From Aradus depressus (taxonomy: Eukaryota > Arthropoda > Insecta > Hemiptera > Aradidae), in the NCBI GenBank assembly GCA_963662175.1, contig OY759215.1:49989213-50053212 (forward strand): a DNA stretch of 64,000 nucleotides, given 5' to 3'. The position numbers were made by a program, and so were the translations under genes. Shown here piece after piece: positions 12,840 to 25,355 of the stretch (position 1 is the stretch's first letter; every line of letters begins with the position of its first letter). The notes under the pieces were generated by a model, which ran no database searches, was not told the origin of the DNA, and saw only the letters and a program-made list of their open reading frames with translations.

Positions 12840-15800
12840 GGTGAATATTCACTCAGGTTAAAAATAACCTTGAGTCGTCCTTCGGATGGGACTTTCCCGA
12901 TATATTTGAATCTGTCTGTGGTTGACCATCCTCGTTTCTGGTTGCTGCCTATCGACCGACTTTGCTGTCTTAATGTGTTTTTCAGAAAATATGTCAAAAC
13001 GGGACCATAATGCGCATTTATATTCTATCGAGCTCAGGATCTCCACTTGGAAATCTAGCCGCGGCACTCAGGTCAGATGTTTTAATCGGGAAGTTAAAAA
13101 GAACCTTGGGCACGTCGTTCTTCGGATGGGTTATTAAGCAATGATCCAGGCCTTTTTCGAATGTCAGGTACTCGATAATGAGTCGTATCTAATGTAACTA
13201 AACCTGGGTAGGTGAAAATTCACTTCGGTTGTAAATATCCTTGAGCACGTCGTCCTTCGGATGTGACTTTAAGCGATGATCCAGGGCCTTTTCGAATGTC
13301 AGGTACTCGATAATGAGTCGTATGTTATGTAACTATACCTGGATAGGTAAAATTCCACTTAGGTTAAAATTAACCTTGAGCACATCGTCCTTCGGATGGG
13401 AATTTTCCGATATACTTCAATCTTACTGTGGTTGACCATACTCGCTTGTGGTTGCTGCTTATCGACCGACTTTGCTGTCTTAATGTGTTTTTAAGAAAAT
13501 ATATCAAAACGGTACCACAATGCGCATCTATATTCTTTCGAGCTCAGGATCTGCACTTGGAAATCTAGCCGAGGCACTTAGGTCAGATGTTTTAATCGGG
13601 AAGTTAAAAAGAACCTTGGGCACGTCGTCCTTCGGATGGGACATTAAGCGATGATCCAGGGCTTTTTCGAATGTCAGGTACTCGATAATGAGTCGTATCT
13701 GATGTAACTAAACCTGGGTAGGTGAAAATTCACTTCGGTTGTAAATATCCTTGAGCACGTCGTCCTTCGGATGGGACTTTAAGCGATGATCCAGGGCCTT
13801 TTCGAATGTCAGGTACTCGATAATGAGTCGTATGTTATGTAACTATACCTGGATAGGTAAAATTCCACTTAGGTTAAAATTAACCTTGAGCACATCGTCC
13901 TTCGGATGGGACTTTTCCGATATACTTCAATCTTACTGTGGTTGACCATACTCGCTTGTGGTTGCTGCTTATCGACCGACTTTGCTGTCTTAATGTGTTT
14001 TTAAGAAAATATATCAAAACGGTACCACAATGCGCATCTATATTCTTTCGAGCTCAGGATCTGCACTTGGAAATCTAGCCGAGGCACTTAGGTCAGATGT
14101 TTTAATCGGGAAGTTAAAATAACCTTGAGCACGTCGTTCTTCGGATGGGACTTTGAGCGATGATTCAGGGCCTTTTCGAATGTCAGGTACTCGTTAATGA
14201 GTCGTATCTAATGTAACTAAACCTGGGTAGGTGAATATTTACTCAGGTTAAAAATAACCTTGAGTCGTCCTTCGGATGGGACTTTCCCGATATATTTGAA
14301 TCTGTCTGTGGTTGACCATCCTCGTTTCTGGTTGCTGCTTATCGACCGACTTTGCTGTCTTAATGTGTTTTTCAGAAAATATGTCAAAACGGGACCATAA
14401 TGCGCATTTATATTCTATCGAGCTCAGGATCTCCACTTGGAAATCTAGCCGCGGCACTCAGGTCAGATGTTTTAATCGGGAAGTTAAAAAGAACCTTGGG
14501 CACGTCGTCCTTCGGATGGTACATTAAGCGATGATCCAGGCCTTTTTCGAATGTCAGGTACTCGATAATGAGTCGTATCTAATGTAACTAAACCTGGGTA
14601 GGTGAAAATTCACTTCGGTTGTAAATATCCTTGAGCACGTCGTCCTTCGGATGGGACTTTAAGCGATGATCCAGGGCCTTTTAGAATGTCAGGTACTCGA
14701 TAATGAGTCGTATGTTATGTAACTATACCTGGATAGGTAAAATTCCACTTAAGTAAAAATTAACCTTGAGCACATCGTCCTTCGGATGGGACTTTCCCGA
14801 TATATTTGAATCTGTCTGTGGTTGACCATCCTCGTTTCTGGTTGCTGCCTATCGACCGACTTTGCTGTCTTAATGTGTTTTTCAGAAAATATGTCAAAAC
14901 GGGACCATAATGCGCATTTATATTCTATCGAGCTCAGGATCTCCACTTGGAAATCTAGCCGCGGCACTCAGGTCAGATATTTTAATCGGGAAGTTAAAAA
15001 GAACCTTGGGGATGTCGTCCTTCGGATAGGACATTAAGCGATGATCCAGGCCTTTTTCGAATGTCAGGTACTCGATAATGAGTCGTATCTAATGTAACTA
15101 AACCTGGGTAGGTGAAAATTCACTTCGGTTGTAAATATCCTTGAGCACGTCGTCCTTCGGATGGGACTTTAAGCGATGATCCAGGGCCTTTTCGAATGTC
15201 AGGTACTCGATAATGAGTCGTATGTTATGTAACTATACCTGGATAGGTAAAATTCCACTTAGGTTAAAATTAACCTTGAGCACATCGTCCTTCGGATGGG
15301 ACTTTTCCGATATACTTCAATCTTACTGTGGTTGACCATACTCGCTTGTGGTTGCTGCTTATCGACCGACTTTGCTGTCTTAATTTGTTTTTAAGAAAAT
15401 ATATCAAAACGGTACCACAATGCGCATCTATATTCTTTCGAGCTCAGGATCTGCACTTGGAAATCTAGCCGAGGCACTTAGGTCAGATGTTTTAATCGGA
15501 AAGTTAAAATAACCTTGAGCACGTCGTTCTTCGGATGGGACTTTAAGCGATGATTCAGGGCCTTTTCGAATGTCAGGTACTCGTTAATGAGTCGTATCTA
15601 ATGTAACTAAACCTGGGTAGGTGAATATTCACTCAGGTTAAAAATAACCTTGAGTCGTCCTTCGGATGGGACTTTCCCGATATATTTGAATCTGTCTGTG
15701 GTTGACCATCCTCGTTTCTGGTTGCTGCCTATCGACCGACTTTGCTGTCTTAATGGGTTTTTCAGAAAATATGTCAAAACGGGACCATAATGCGCATTTA

Positions 15801-17160
15801 TATTCTATCGAGCTCAGGATCTCCACTTGGAAATCTAGCCGCGGCACTCAGGTCAGATGTTTTAATCGGGAAGTTAAAAAGAACCTTGGGGATGTCGTCC
15901 TTCGGATAGGACATTAAGCGATGATCCAGGCCTTTTTCGAATGTCAGGTACTCGATAATGAGTCGTATCTAATGTAACTAAACCTGGGTAGGTGAAAATT
16001 CACTTCGGTTGTAAATATCCTTGAGCACGTCGTCCTTCGGATGGGACTTTAAGCGATGATCCAGGGCCTTTTCGAATGTCAGGTACTCGATAATGAGTCG
16101 TATGTTATGTAACTATACCTGGATAGGTAAAATTCCACTAAGGTTAAAATTAACCTTGAGCACATCGTCCTTCGGATGGGACTTTTCCGATATACTTCAA
16201 TCTTACTGTGGTTGACCATACTCGCTTGTGGTTGCTGCTTATCGACCGACTTTGCTGTCTTAATGTGTTTTTAAGAATATATATCAAAACGGTACCACAA
16301 TGCGCATCTATATTCTTTCGAGCTCAGGATCTGCACTTGGAAATCTAGCCGAGGCACTTAGGTCAGATGTTTTAATCGGAAAGTTAAAATAACCTTGAGC
16401 ACGTCGTTCTTCGGATGGGACTTTAAGCGATGATTCAGGGCTATTTCGAATTTAAGATACTCGATAATGAGTCGTATGTTATGTAACTAAACCTGGGCAG
16501 GTGAAATTTCATTTCGGTTGTAAATATCCTTGAGCACATCGTCCTTCGGATGGGTATTTCCCGATATATTTGAATCTGTCTGTGGTTGACCATACTAGTA
16601 TGTTGTTGCTGCTTATCGACCGACTTTGCTGTCTTAATGTGTTTTTCAGAAAATTTGTCAAAACGGTACCACAATGCGCATCTATATTTTTCGAGCTCAG
16701 GATCTGCACTTGGAAATCTAGCCGAGGCATTTAGGACAGATGTTTTAATCGGGAAGTTAAAATAACCTTGAGCACGTCGTTCTTCGGATGGGACTTTAAG
16801 CGATGATTGAGGGCCATTTCGAATTTCAGATACTCGATAATGAGTCGTATGTTATGTAACTAAACATGTGTTGGTGAAATTTCACTGAAGTCAAAAATAA
16901 CCTTGAGCACGTCGTCCTTCAGATGGGACTTTCCCGATACATCTGAATCTATCTGTGGTTTACCATCCTCATTTCTGGTTGCTGCCTATCGACCGACTTT
17001 GCTGTCTTAATGTGTTTTTCAGAAAATATGTCAAAACGGTAACCTTTAGCACGTCGTCCTTCGGATGGGACTTTAAGCGATAATCCAGGGCCTTCTCGAA
17101 TGTCAGGTACTCGTTAATGAGTCGTATCTAATGTAACTAAACCTGGGTAGGTGAATATTC
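12840..17160 (+). repeat. S2 local HOR, ~1390-bp period
   Basis: A B1 module with the shortened head and GTGAATATTCACTCAGG just upstream recurs at 12858, 14248 and 15638, spaced 1390 bp apart. The next occurrence, 17168, is 1530 bp further because of an extra A-sized step. Modules between are in the same order, but individual B modules are swapped between B1 and B2 types from copy to copy. Confidence 0.75.
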
Positions 17161-18170
17161 ACTCAGGTTAAAAATAACCTTGAGTCGTCCTTCGGATGGG
17201 ACTTTCCCGATATATTTGAATCTGTCTGTGGTTGACCATCCTCGTTTCTGGTTGCTGCCTATCGACCGACTTTGCTGTCTTAATGTGTTTTTCAGAAAAT
17301 ATGTCAAAACGGGACCATAATGCGCATTTATATTCTATCGAGCTCAGGATCTCCACTTGGAAATCTAGCCGCGGCACTCAGGTCAGATGTTTTAATCGGG
17401 AAGTTAAAAAGAACCTTGGGCACGTCGTCCTTCGGATGGGTTATTAAGCGATGATCCAGGCCTTTTTCGAATGTCAGGTACTCGATAATGAGTCGTATCT
17501 AATGTAACTAAACCTGGGTAGGTGAAAATTCACTTCGGTTGTAAATATCCTTGAGCACGTCGTCCTTCGGATGGGACATTAAGCGATGATCCCGGGCCTT
17601 TTCGAATGTCAGGTACTCGATAATGAGTCGTATGTTATGTAACTATACCTGGATAGGTAAAATTCCACTTAGGTTAAAATTAACCTTGAGCACATCGTCC
17701 TTCGGATGGGACTTTTCCGATATACTTCAATCTTACTGTGGTTGACCATACTCGCTTGTGGTTGCTGCTTATCGACCGACTTTGCTGTCTTAATGTGTTT
17801 TTAAGAAAATATATCAAAACGGTACCACAATGCGCATCTATATTCTTTCGAGCTCAGGATCTGCACTTGGAAATCTAGCCGAGGCACTTAGGTCAGATGT
17901 TTTAATCGGGAAGTTAAAAAGAACCTTGGGCACGTCGTCCTTCGGATGGGACATTAAGCGATGATCCAGGGCTTTTTCGAATGTCAGGTACTCAATAATG
18001 AGTCGTATCTGATGTAACTAAACCTGGGTAGGTGAAAATTCACTTCGGTTGTAAATATCCTTGAGCACGTCGTCCTTCGGATGGGACTTTAAGCGATGAT
18101 CCAGGGCCTTTTCGAATGTCAGGTACTCGATAATGAGTCGTATGTTATGTAACTATACCTGGATAGGTAA
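15040..18170 (+). repeat. 3.1-kb duplicated S2 segment, copy 1
   Basis: Nearly identical to the segment 9470 bp downstream (about 24510-27640), module by module. Shared rare markers include TTAAGAATATATATC, the GGGTATTTCCCG variant near 16550 and a GATGATTGAGGGCC change near 16803. It differs in a short patch near 15881-15910 (TTGGGGATGTCG here, TTGAGCACGTCG in the partner). Confidence 0.85.
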
Positions 18171-21100
18171 AATTCCACTTAGGTTAAAATTAACCTTGAG
18201 CACATCGTCCTTCGGATGGGACTTTTCCGATATACTTCAATCTTACTGTGGTTGACCATCCTCGTTTCTGGTTGCTGCCTATCGACCGACTTTACTGTCT
18301 TAATTTGTTTTTCAGAAAATATGTCGAAACGGGACCATAATGCGCATTTATATTCTATGGAGCTCAGGATCTCCACTTGGAAATCTACCGCGGCACTTAG
18401 GTCAGATGTTTTAATCGGGAAGTTAAAAAGAACCTTTGGCACGTCGTCCTGCGGATGGGACATTAAGCAATGATCCAGGGCTTTTTCGATTGTCAGGTAC
18501 TCGATAATGAGTCGTATGTTATGTAACTATACCTGGATAGGTAAAATTCCACTTAGGTTAAAATTATGCTTGAGCACATCGTCCTTCGGATGGGACTTAA
18601 AGCGATGATCTTCGGCCTTTTCGAATGTCAGGTACTCGATAATGAGTCGTATGTTATGTAACTATACCTGGATAGGTAAAATTCCACTTAAGTAAAAATT
18701 AACCTTGAGCACATCGTCCTTCGGATGGGACTTTCCCGATATATTTGAATCTGTCTGTGGTTGACCATCCTCGTTTCTGGTTGCTGCCTATCGACCGACT
18801 TTGCTGTCTTAATGTGTTTTTCAGAAAATATGTCAAAACGGGACCATAATGCGCATTTATATTCTATCGAGCTCAGGATCTCCACTTGGAAATCTAGCCG
18901 CGGCACTCAGGTCAGATATTTTAATCGGGAAGTTAAAAAGAACCTTGGGGATGTCGTCCTTCGGATAGGACATTAAGCGATGATCCAGGCCTTTTTCGAA
19001 TGTCAGGTACTCGATAATGAGTCGTATCTAATGTAACTAAACCTGGGTAGGTGAAAATTCACTTCGGTTGTAAATATCCTTGAGCACGTCGTCCTTCGGA
19101 TGGGACTTTAAGCGATGATCCAGGGCCTTTTCGAATGTCAGGTACTCGATAATGAGTCGTATGTTATGTAACTATACCTGGATAGGTGAAATTCCACTTA
19201 GGTTAAAATTAACCTTGAGCACATCGTCCTTCGGATGGGACTTTCCCGATATATTTGAATCTGTCTGTGGTTGACCATCCTCGTTTCTGGTTGCTGCCTA
19301 TCGACCGACTTTGCTGTCTTAATGGGTTTTTCAGAAAATATGTCAAAACGGGACCATAATGCGCATTTATATTCTATCGAGCTCAGGATCTCCACTTGGA
19401 AATCTAGCCGAGGCACTTAGGTCAGATGTTTTAATCGGGAAGTTAAAATAACCTTGAGCACGTCGTTCTTCGGTGGGACTTTAAGCGATGATTCAGGGGC
19501 ATTTTGAATTTCAGATAATCGATTATGAGTCGTATGTTATGCAACTAAACCTGGGCAGGTGAAATTTCACTTCGGTTGCAAATATCTTTGAGCACGTCGT
19601 CCTTCGGATGGGACTTTAAGCGATGATCCAGGGCCTTTTCGAATGTTAGGTACCCGATAAATGTCGTATGTTATGTAACTAAACATGGGCAGGTGAAATT
19701 TCACTGAAGTCAAAACGGTAACCTTTAGCACGTCGTCCTTCGGATGGGACTTTAAGCGATGATCCAGGGTCTTTCCGAATGTCAGGTACACGTTAATGAG
19801 TCGTATCTAATGTAACTAAACCTGGGTAGGTGAAAATTCACTCAGTTAAAAATAACTTCGAGTCGTCCTTCGGATGGGAGTTATAGCGATGATCTTCGCC
19901 CTTTCAAATGTTAGGTACTCGATAAGAGTCGTATATTATGTAACTAAACCTGAAGAGGTTATATTCACATAGGTTAAAATTTACCTTGAGCACGTTGTCC
20001 TTCGGATGGGACTTTCCCGATATATCTGTATCTGTCTGTGGTTGACCATCCTCGTTTCTGGTTGCTGCCTACCGACCGACTTTGCTGTCTTAATGTGTTT
20101 CTCACGTATGTAATGTAACTAAACCTGGGTAAGTGAAATTTCACTTAGGATAAAAATAACCTTGAGCACATCGTCCTTCGGATGGGACTTTTCCGATATA
20201 CTTCAATCTTACTGTGGTTGACCATACTCGCTTGTGGTTGCTGCTTATCGACCGACTTTACTGTCTTAATGTGTTTTTCAGAAAATATGTCAAAACGGTA
20301 CCACAATGCGCATATATATTCTTTCGAGCTCAGGATCTGCACTTGGAAATCTAGCCGAGGCACTTAGGTCAGATGTTTTAATCGGGAAGTTAAAATAACC
20401 TTGAGCACGTCGTTCTTCGGATGGGACTTTAAGCGATGATTCAGGGGCATTTTGAATTTCAGATAATCGATTATGAGTCGTATGTTATGCAACTAAACCT
20501 GGGCAGGTGAAATTTCACTTCGGTTGTAAATATCCTTGAGCACGTCGTCCTTCAGATGGGACTTTCCCGATACATCTGAATCTATCTGTGGTTGACCATC
20601 CTCATTTCTGGTTGCTGCCTATCGACCGACTTTGCTGTCTTAATGTGTTTTTCAGAAAATATGTCAAAACGGTAACCTTTTGCACGTCGTCCTTCGGATG
20701 GGACTTTAAGCGATAATCCAGGGCCTTCTCGAATGTCAGGTACTCGTTAATGAGTCGTATCTAATGTAACTAAACCTGGGTAGGTGAATATTCACTCAGG
20801 TTAAAAATAACCTTGAGTCGTCCTTCGGATGGGACTTTCCCGATATATTTGAATCTGTCTGTGGTTGACCATCCTCGTTTCTGGTTGCTGCCTATCGACC
20901 GACTTTGCTGTCTTAATGTGTTTTTCAGAAAATATGTCAAAACGGGACCATAATGCGCATTTATATTCTATCGAGCTCAGGATCTCCACTTGGAAATCTA
21001 GCCGCGGCACTCAGGTCAGATGTTTTAATCGGGAAGTTAAAAAGAACCTTGGGCACGTCGTCCTTCGGATGGGTTATTAAGCGATGATCCAGGCCTTTTT

Positions 21101-24100
21101 CGAATGTCAGGTACTCGATAATGAGTCGTATCTAATGTAACTAAACCTGGGTAGGTGAAAATTCACTTCGGTTGTAAATATCCTTGAGCACGTCGTCCTT
21201 CGGATGGGACTTTAAGCGATGATCCAGGGCCTTCTCGAATGTCAGGTACTCGATAATGACTCGTATGTTATGTAACTATACCTGGATAGGTAAAATTCCA
21301 CTTAGGTTAAAATTAACCTTGAGCACATCGTCCTTCGGATGGGACTTTTCCGATATACTTCAATCTTACTGTGGTTGACCATACTCGCTTGTGGTTGCTG
21401 CTTATCGACCGACATTGCTGTCTTAATGTGTTTTTAAGAAAATATATATCAAAACGGTACCACAATGCGCATCTATATTCTTTCGAGCTCAGGATCTGCA
21501 CTTGGAAATCTAGCCGAGGCTTTTAGGTCAGATGTTTTAATCGGGAAGTTAAAAAGAACCTTGGGCACGTCGTCCTTCGGATGGGACATTAAGCGATGAT
21601 CCAGGGCTTTTTCGAATGTCAGGTACTCGATAATGAGTCGTATCTAATGTAACTAAACCTGGGTAGGTGAAAATTCACTTCGGTTGTAAATATCCTTGAG
21701 CACGTCGTCCTTCGGATGTGACTTTAAGCGATGATCCAGGGCCTTTTCGAATGTCAGGTACTCGATAATGAGTCGTATGTTATATAACTATACCTGGATA
21801 GGTAAAATTCCACTTAGGTTAAAAATAACCTTGAGCACATCGTCCTTCGGATGGGACTTTTCCGATATACTTCAATCTTACTGTGGTTGACCATACTCGC
21901 TTGTGGTTGCTGCTTATCGACCGTCTTTGCTGTCTTAATGTGTTTTTAAGAAAATATATCAAAACGGTACCACAATGCGCATCTATATTCTTTCGAGCTC
22001 AGGATCTGTACTTGGAAATCTAGCCGAGGCACTTAGGTCAGATGTTTTAATCGGGAAGTTAAAATAACCTTGAGCACGTCGTTCTTCGGATGGGATTTTA
22101 AGCGATGATTCAGGGCCTTTTCGAGTGTCAGGTACTCGTTAATGAGTCGTATCTAATGTAACTAAACCTGGGTAGGTGAATATTCACTCAGGTTAAAAAT
22201 AACCTTGAGTCGTCCTTCGGATGGGACTTTCCCGATATATTTGAATCTGTCTGTGGTTGACCATCCTCGTTTCTGGTTGCTGCCTATCGACCGACTTTGC
22301 TGTCCTAATGTGTTTTTCAGAAAATATGTCAAAACGGGACCATAATGCGCATTTATATTCTATCGAGCTCAGGATCTCCACTTGGAAATCTAGCCGCGGC
22401 ACTCAGGTCAGATGTTTTAATCGGGAAGTTAAAAAGAACCTTGGGCACGTCGTCCTTCGGATGGGACATTAAGCGATGATCCAGGGCTTTTTCGAATGTC
22501 AGGTACGCGATAATGAGTCGTATCTAATGTAACTAAACCTGGGTAGGTGAAAATTCACTTCGGTTGTAAATATCCTTGAGCACGTCGTCCTTCGGATGGG
22601 ACTTTAAGCGATGATCCAGGGCCTTTTCGAATGTCAGGTACTCGATAATGAGTCGTATGTTATGTAACTATACCTGGATAGGTAAAATTCCACTTAGGTT
22701 AAAATTAACCTTGAGCACATCGTCCTTCGGATGGGACTTTTCCGATATACTTCAATCTTACTGTGGTTGACCATACTCGCTTGTGGTTGCTGCTTATCGA
22801 CCGACTTTGCTGTCTTAATGTGTTTTTCAGAAAATATGTCAAAACGGGACCATAATGCGCATTTATATTCTATCGAGCTCAGGATCTCCACTTGGAAATC
22901 TAGCCGCGGCACTCAGGTCAGATGTTTTAATCGGGAAGTTAAAAAGAACCTTGGGCACGTCGTCCTTCGGATGGGACATTAAGCGATGATCCAGGGCTTT
23001 TTCGAATGTCAGGTACGCGATAATGAGTCGTATCTAATGTAACTAAACCTGGGTAGGTGAAAATTCACTTCGGTTGTAAATATCCTTGAGCACGTCGTCC
23101 TTCGGATGGGACTTTAAGCGATGATCCAGGGCCTTTTCGAATGTCAGGTACTCGATAATGAGTCGTATGTTATGTAACTATACCTGGATAGGTAAAATTC
23201 CACTTAGGTTAAAATTAACCTTGAGCACATCGTCCTTCGGATGGGACTTTTCCGATATACTTCAATCTTACTGTGGTTGACCATACTCGCTTGTGGTTGC
23301 TGCTTATCGACCGACTTTGCTGTCTTAATGTGTTTTTAAGAAAATATATCAAAACGGTACCACAATGCGCATCTATATTCTTTCGAGCTATGAATCTGCA
23401 CTTGGAAATCTAGCCGAGGCACTTAGGTCAGATGTTTTAATCGGGAAGTTAAAAAGAACCTTGGGCACGTCGTCCTTCGGATGGGACATTAAGCGATGAT
23501 CCAGGCCTTTTTCGAATGTCAGGTACTCGATAATGAGTCGTATCTAATGTAACTAAACCTGGGTAGGTGAAAATTCACTTCGGTTGTAAATATCCTTGAG
23601 CACGTCGTCCTTCGGATGGGACTTTAAGCGATGATTCAGGGCCTTTTCGAATGTCAGGTACTCGTTAATGAGTCGTATCTAATGTAACTAAACCTGGGTA
23701 GGTGAATATTCACTCAGGTTAAAAATAACCTTGAGTCGTCCTTCGGATGGGACTTTCCCGATATATTTGAATCTGTCTGTGGTTGATCATCCTCGTTTCT
23801 GGTTGCTGCCTATCGACCGACTTTGCTGTCTTAATGTGTTTTTCAGAAAATATGTCAAAACGGGACCATAATGCGCATTTATATTCTATCGAGCTCAGGA
23901 TCTCCACTTGGAATTCTAGCCGCGGCACTCAGGTCAGATGTTTTAATCGGGAAGTTAAAAAGAACCTTGAGCACGTCGTCCTTCGGATGGGACATTAAGC
24001 GATGATCCAGGCCTTTTTCGAATGTCAGGTACTCGATAATGAGTCGTATCTAATGTAACTAAACCTGGGTAGGTGAAAATTCACTTCGGTTGTAAATATC

Positions 24101-24610
24101 CTTGAGCACGTCGTTCTTCGGATGGGACTTTGAGCGATGATCCAGGGCCTTTTCGAATGTCAGGTACTCGATAATGAGTCGTATGTTATGTAACTATACC
24201 TGGATAGGTAAAATTCCACTTAAGTAACTATTAACCTTGAGCACATCGTCCTTCGGATGGGACTTTTCCGATATACTTCAATCTTACTGTGGTTGACCAT
24301 ACTCGTTGTGGTTGCTGCTTATCGACCGACTTTGCAGTCTTAATGTGTTTTTAAGAAAATATATCAAAACGGTACCACAATGCGCATCTATATCCTTTCG
24401 AGCTCAGGATCTGCACTTGGAAATCTAGCCGAGGCACTTAGGTCAGATGTTTTAATCGGGAAGTTAAAAAGAACCTTGGGCACGTCGTCCTTCGGATGGG
24501 ACTATAAGCGATGATCCAGGGCTTTTTCGAATGTCAGGTACTCGATAATGAGTCGTATCTAATGTAACTAAACCTGGGTAGGTGAAAATTCACTTCGGTT
24601 TTAAATATCC

Positions 24611-24745
24611 TTGAGCACGTCGTCCTTCGGATGGGACTTTAAGCGATGATCCAGGGCCTTTTCGAATGTCAGGTACTCGATAATGAGTCGTATGTTATGT
24701 AACTATACCTGGATAGGTAAAATTCCACTTAGGTTAAAATTAACC
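24611..24745 (+). repeat. S2 module A (exemplar, 135 bp)
   Basis: A clean single A module, from TTGAGCACGTCG to the next TTGAGCACAT. It contains AAGCGATGATCCAGGGCC, CGAATGTCAGGTACTCG, TAATGAGTCGTATGTTATG and the tail AGGTTAAAATTAACC. The tail is a hyphenated dyad (AGGTTAA-AA-TTAACCT) spanning the junction to the next module. Confidence 0.85.
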
Positions 24746-24984
24746 TTGAGCACATCGTCCTTCGGATGGGACTTTTCCGATATACTTCAATCTTACTGTG
24801 GTTGACCATACTCGCTTGTGGTTGCTGCTTATCGACCGACTTTGCTGTCTTAATTTGTTTTTAAGAAAATATATCAAAACGGTACCACAATGCGCATCTA
24901 TATTCTTTCGAGCTCAGGATCTGCACTTGGAAATCTAGCCGAGGCACTTAGGTCAGATGTTTTAATCGGAAAGTTAAAATAACC
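24746..24984 (+). repeat. S2 module B, subtype B2 (exemplar, 239 bp)
   Basis: A B module of the B2 subtype: TATACTTCAATCTTACTG, CATACTCGCTTGTGG, CGGTACCACAATGCGC, ATATTCTTTCGAG, CTGCACTTGG and CCGAGGCAC occur together. In subtype B1 all of these positions change as a set. The first ~30 bp and the final GTTAAAATAACC are shared with module A, so A and B are alternative middles between common ends. Confidence 0.85.
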
Positions 24985-25119
24985 TTGAGCACGTCGTTCT
25001 TCGGATGGGACTTTAAGCGATGATTCAGGGCCTTTTTGAATGTCAGGTACTCGTTAATGAGTCGTATCTAATGTAACTAAACCTGGGTAGGTGAATATTC
25101 ACTCAGGTTAAAAATAACC

Positions 25120-25355
25120 TTGAGTCGTCCTTCGGATGGGACTTTCCCGATATATTTGAATCTGTCTGTGGTTGACCATCCTCGTTTCTGGTTGCTGCCT
25201 ATCGACCGACTTTGCTGTCTTAATGGGTTTTTCAGAAAATATGTCAAAACGGGACCATAATGCGCATTTATATTCTATCGAGCTCAGGATCTCCACTTGG
25301 AATTCTAGCCGCGGCACTCAGGTCAGATGTTTTAATCGGGAAGTTAAAAAGAACC
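25120..25355 (+). repeat. S2 module B, subtype B1 (exemplar)
   Basis: A B1 module: TATATTTGAATCTGTCTG, CATCCTCGTTTCTGG, CGGGACCATAATGCGC, ATATTCTATCGAG, CTCCACTTGG and CCGCGGCAC. Most B1 modules have a shortened head (TTGAGTCGTCC, lacking the CAC of TTGAGCACGTCG) and a tail ending AAAAAGAACC. B1/B2 hybrids exist (for example around 22694-22912), which points to exchange inside modules. Confidence 0.8.
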
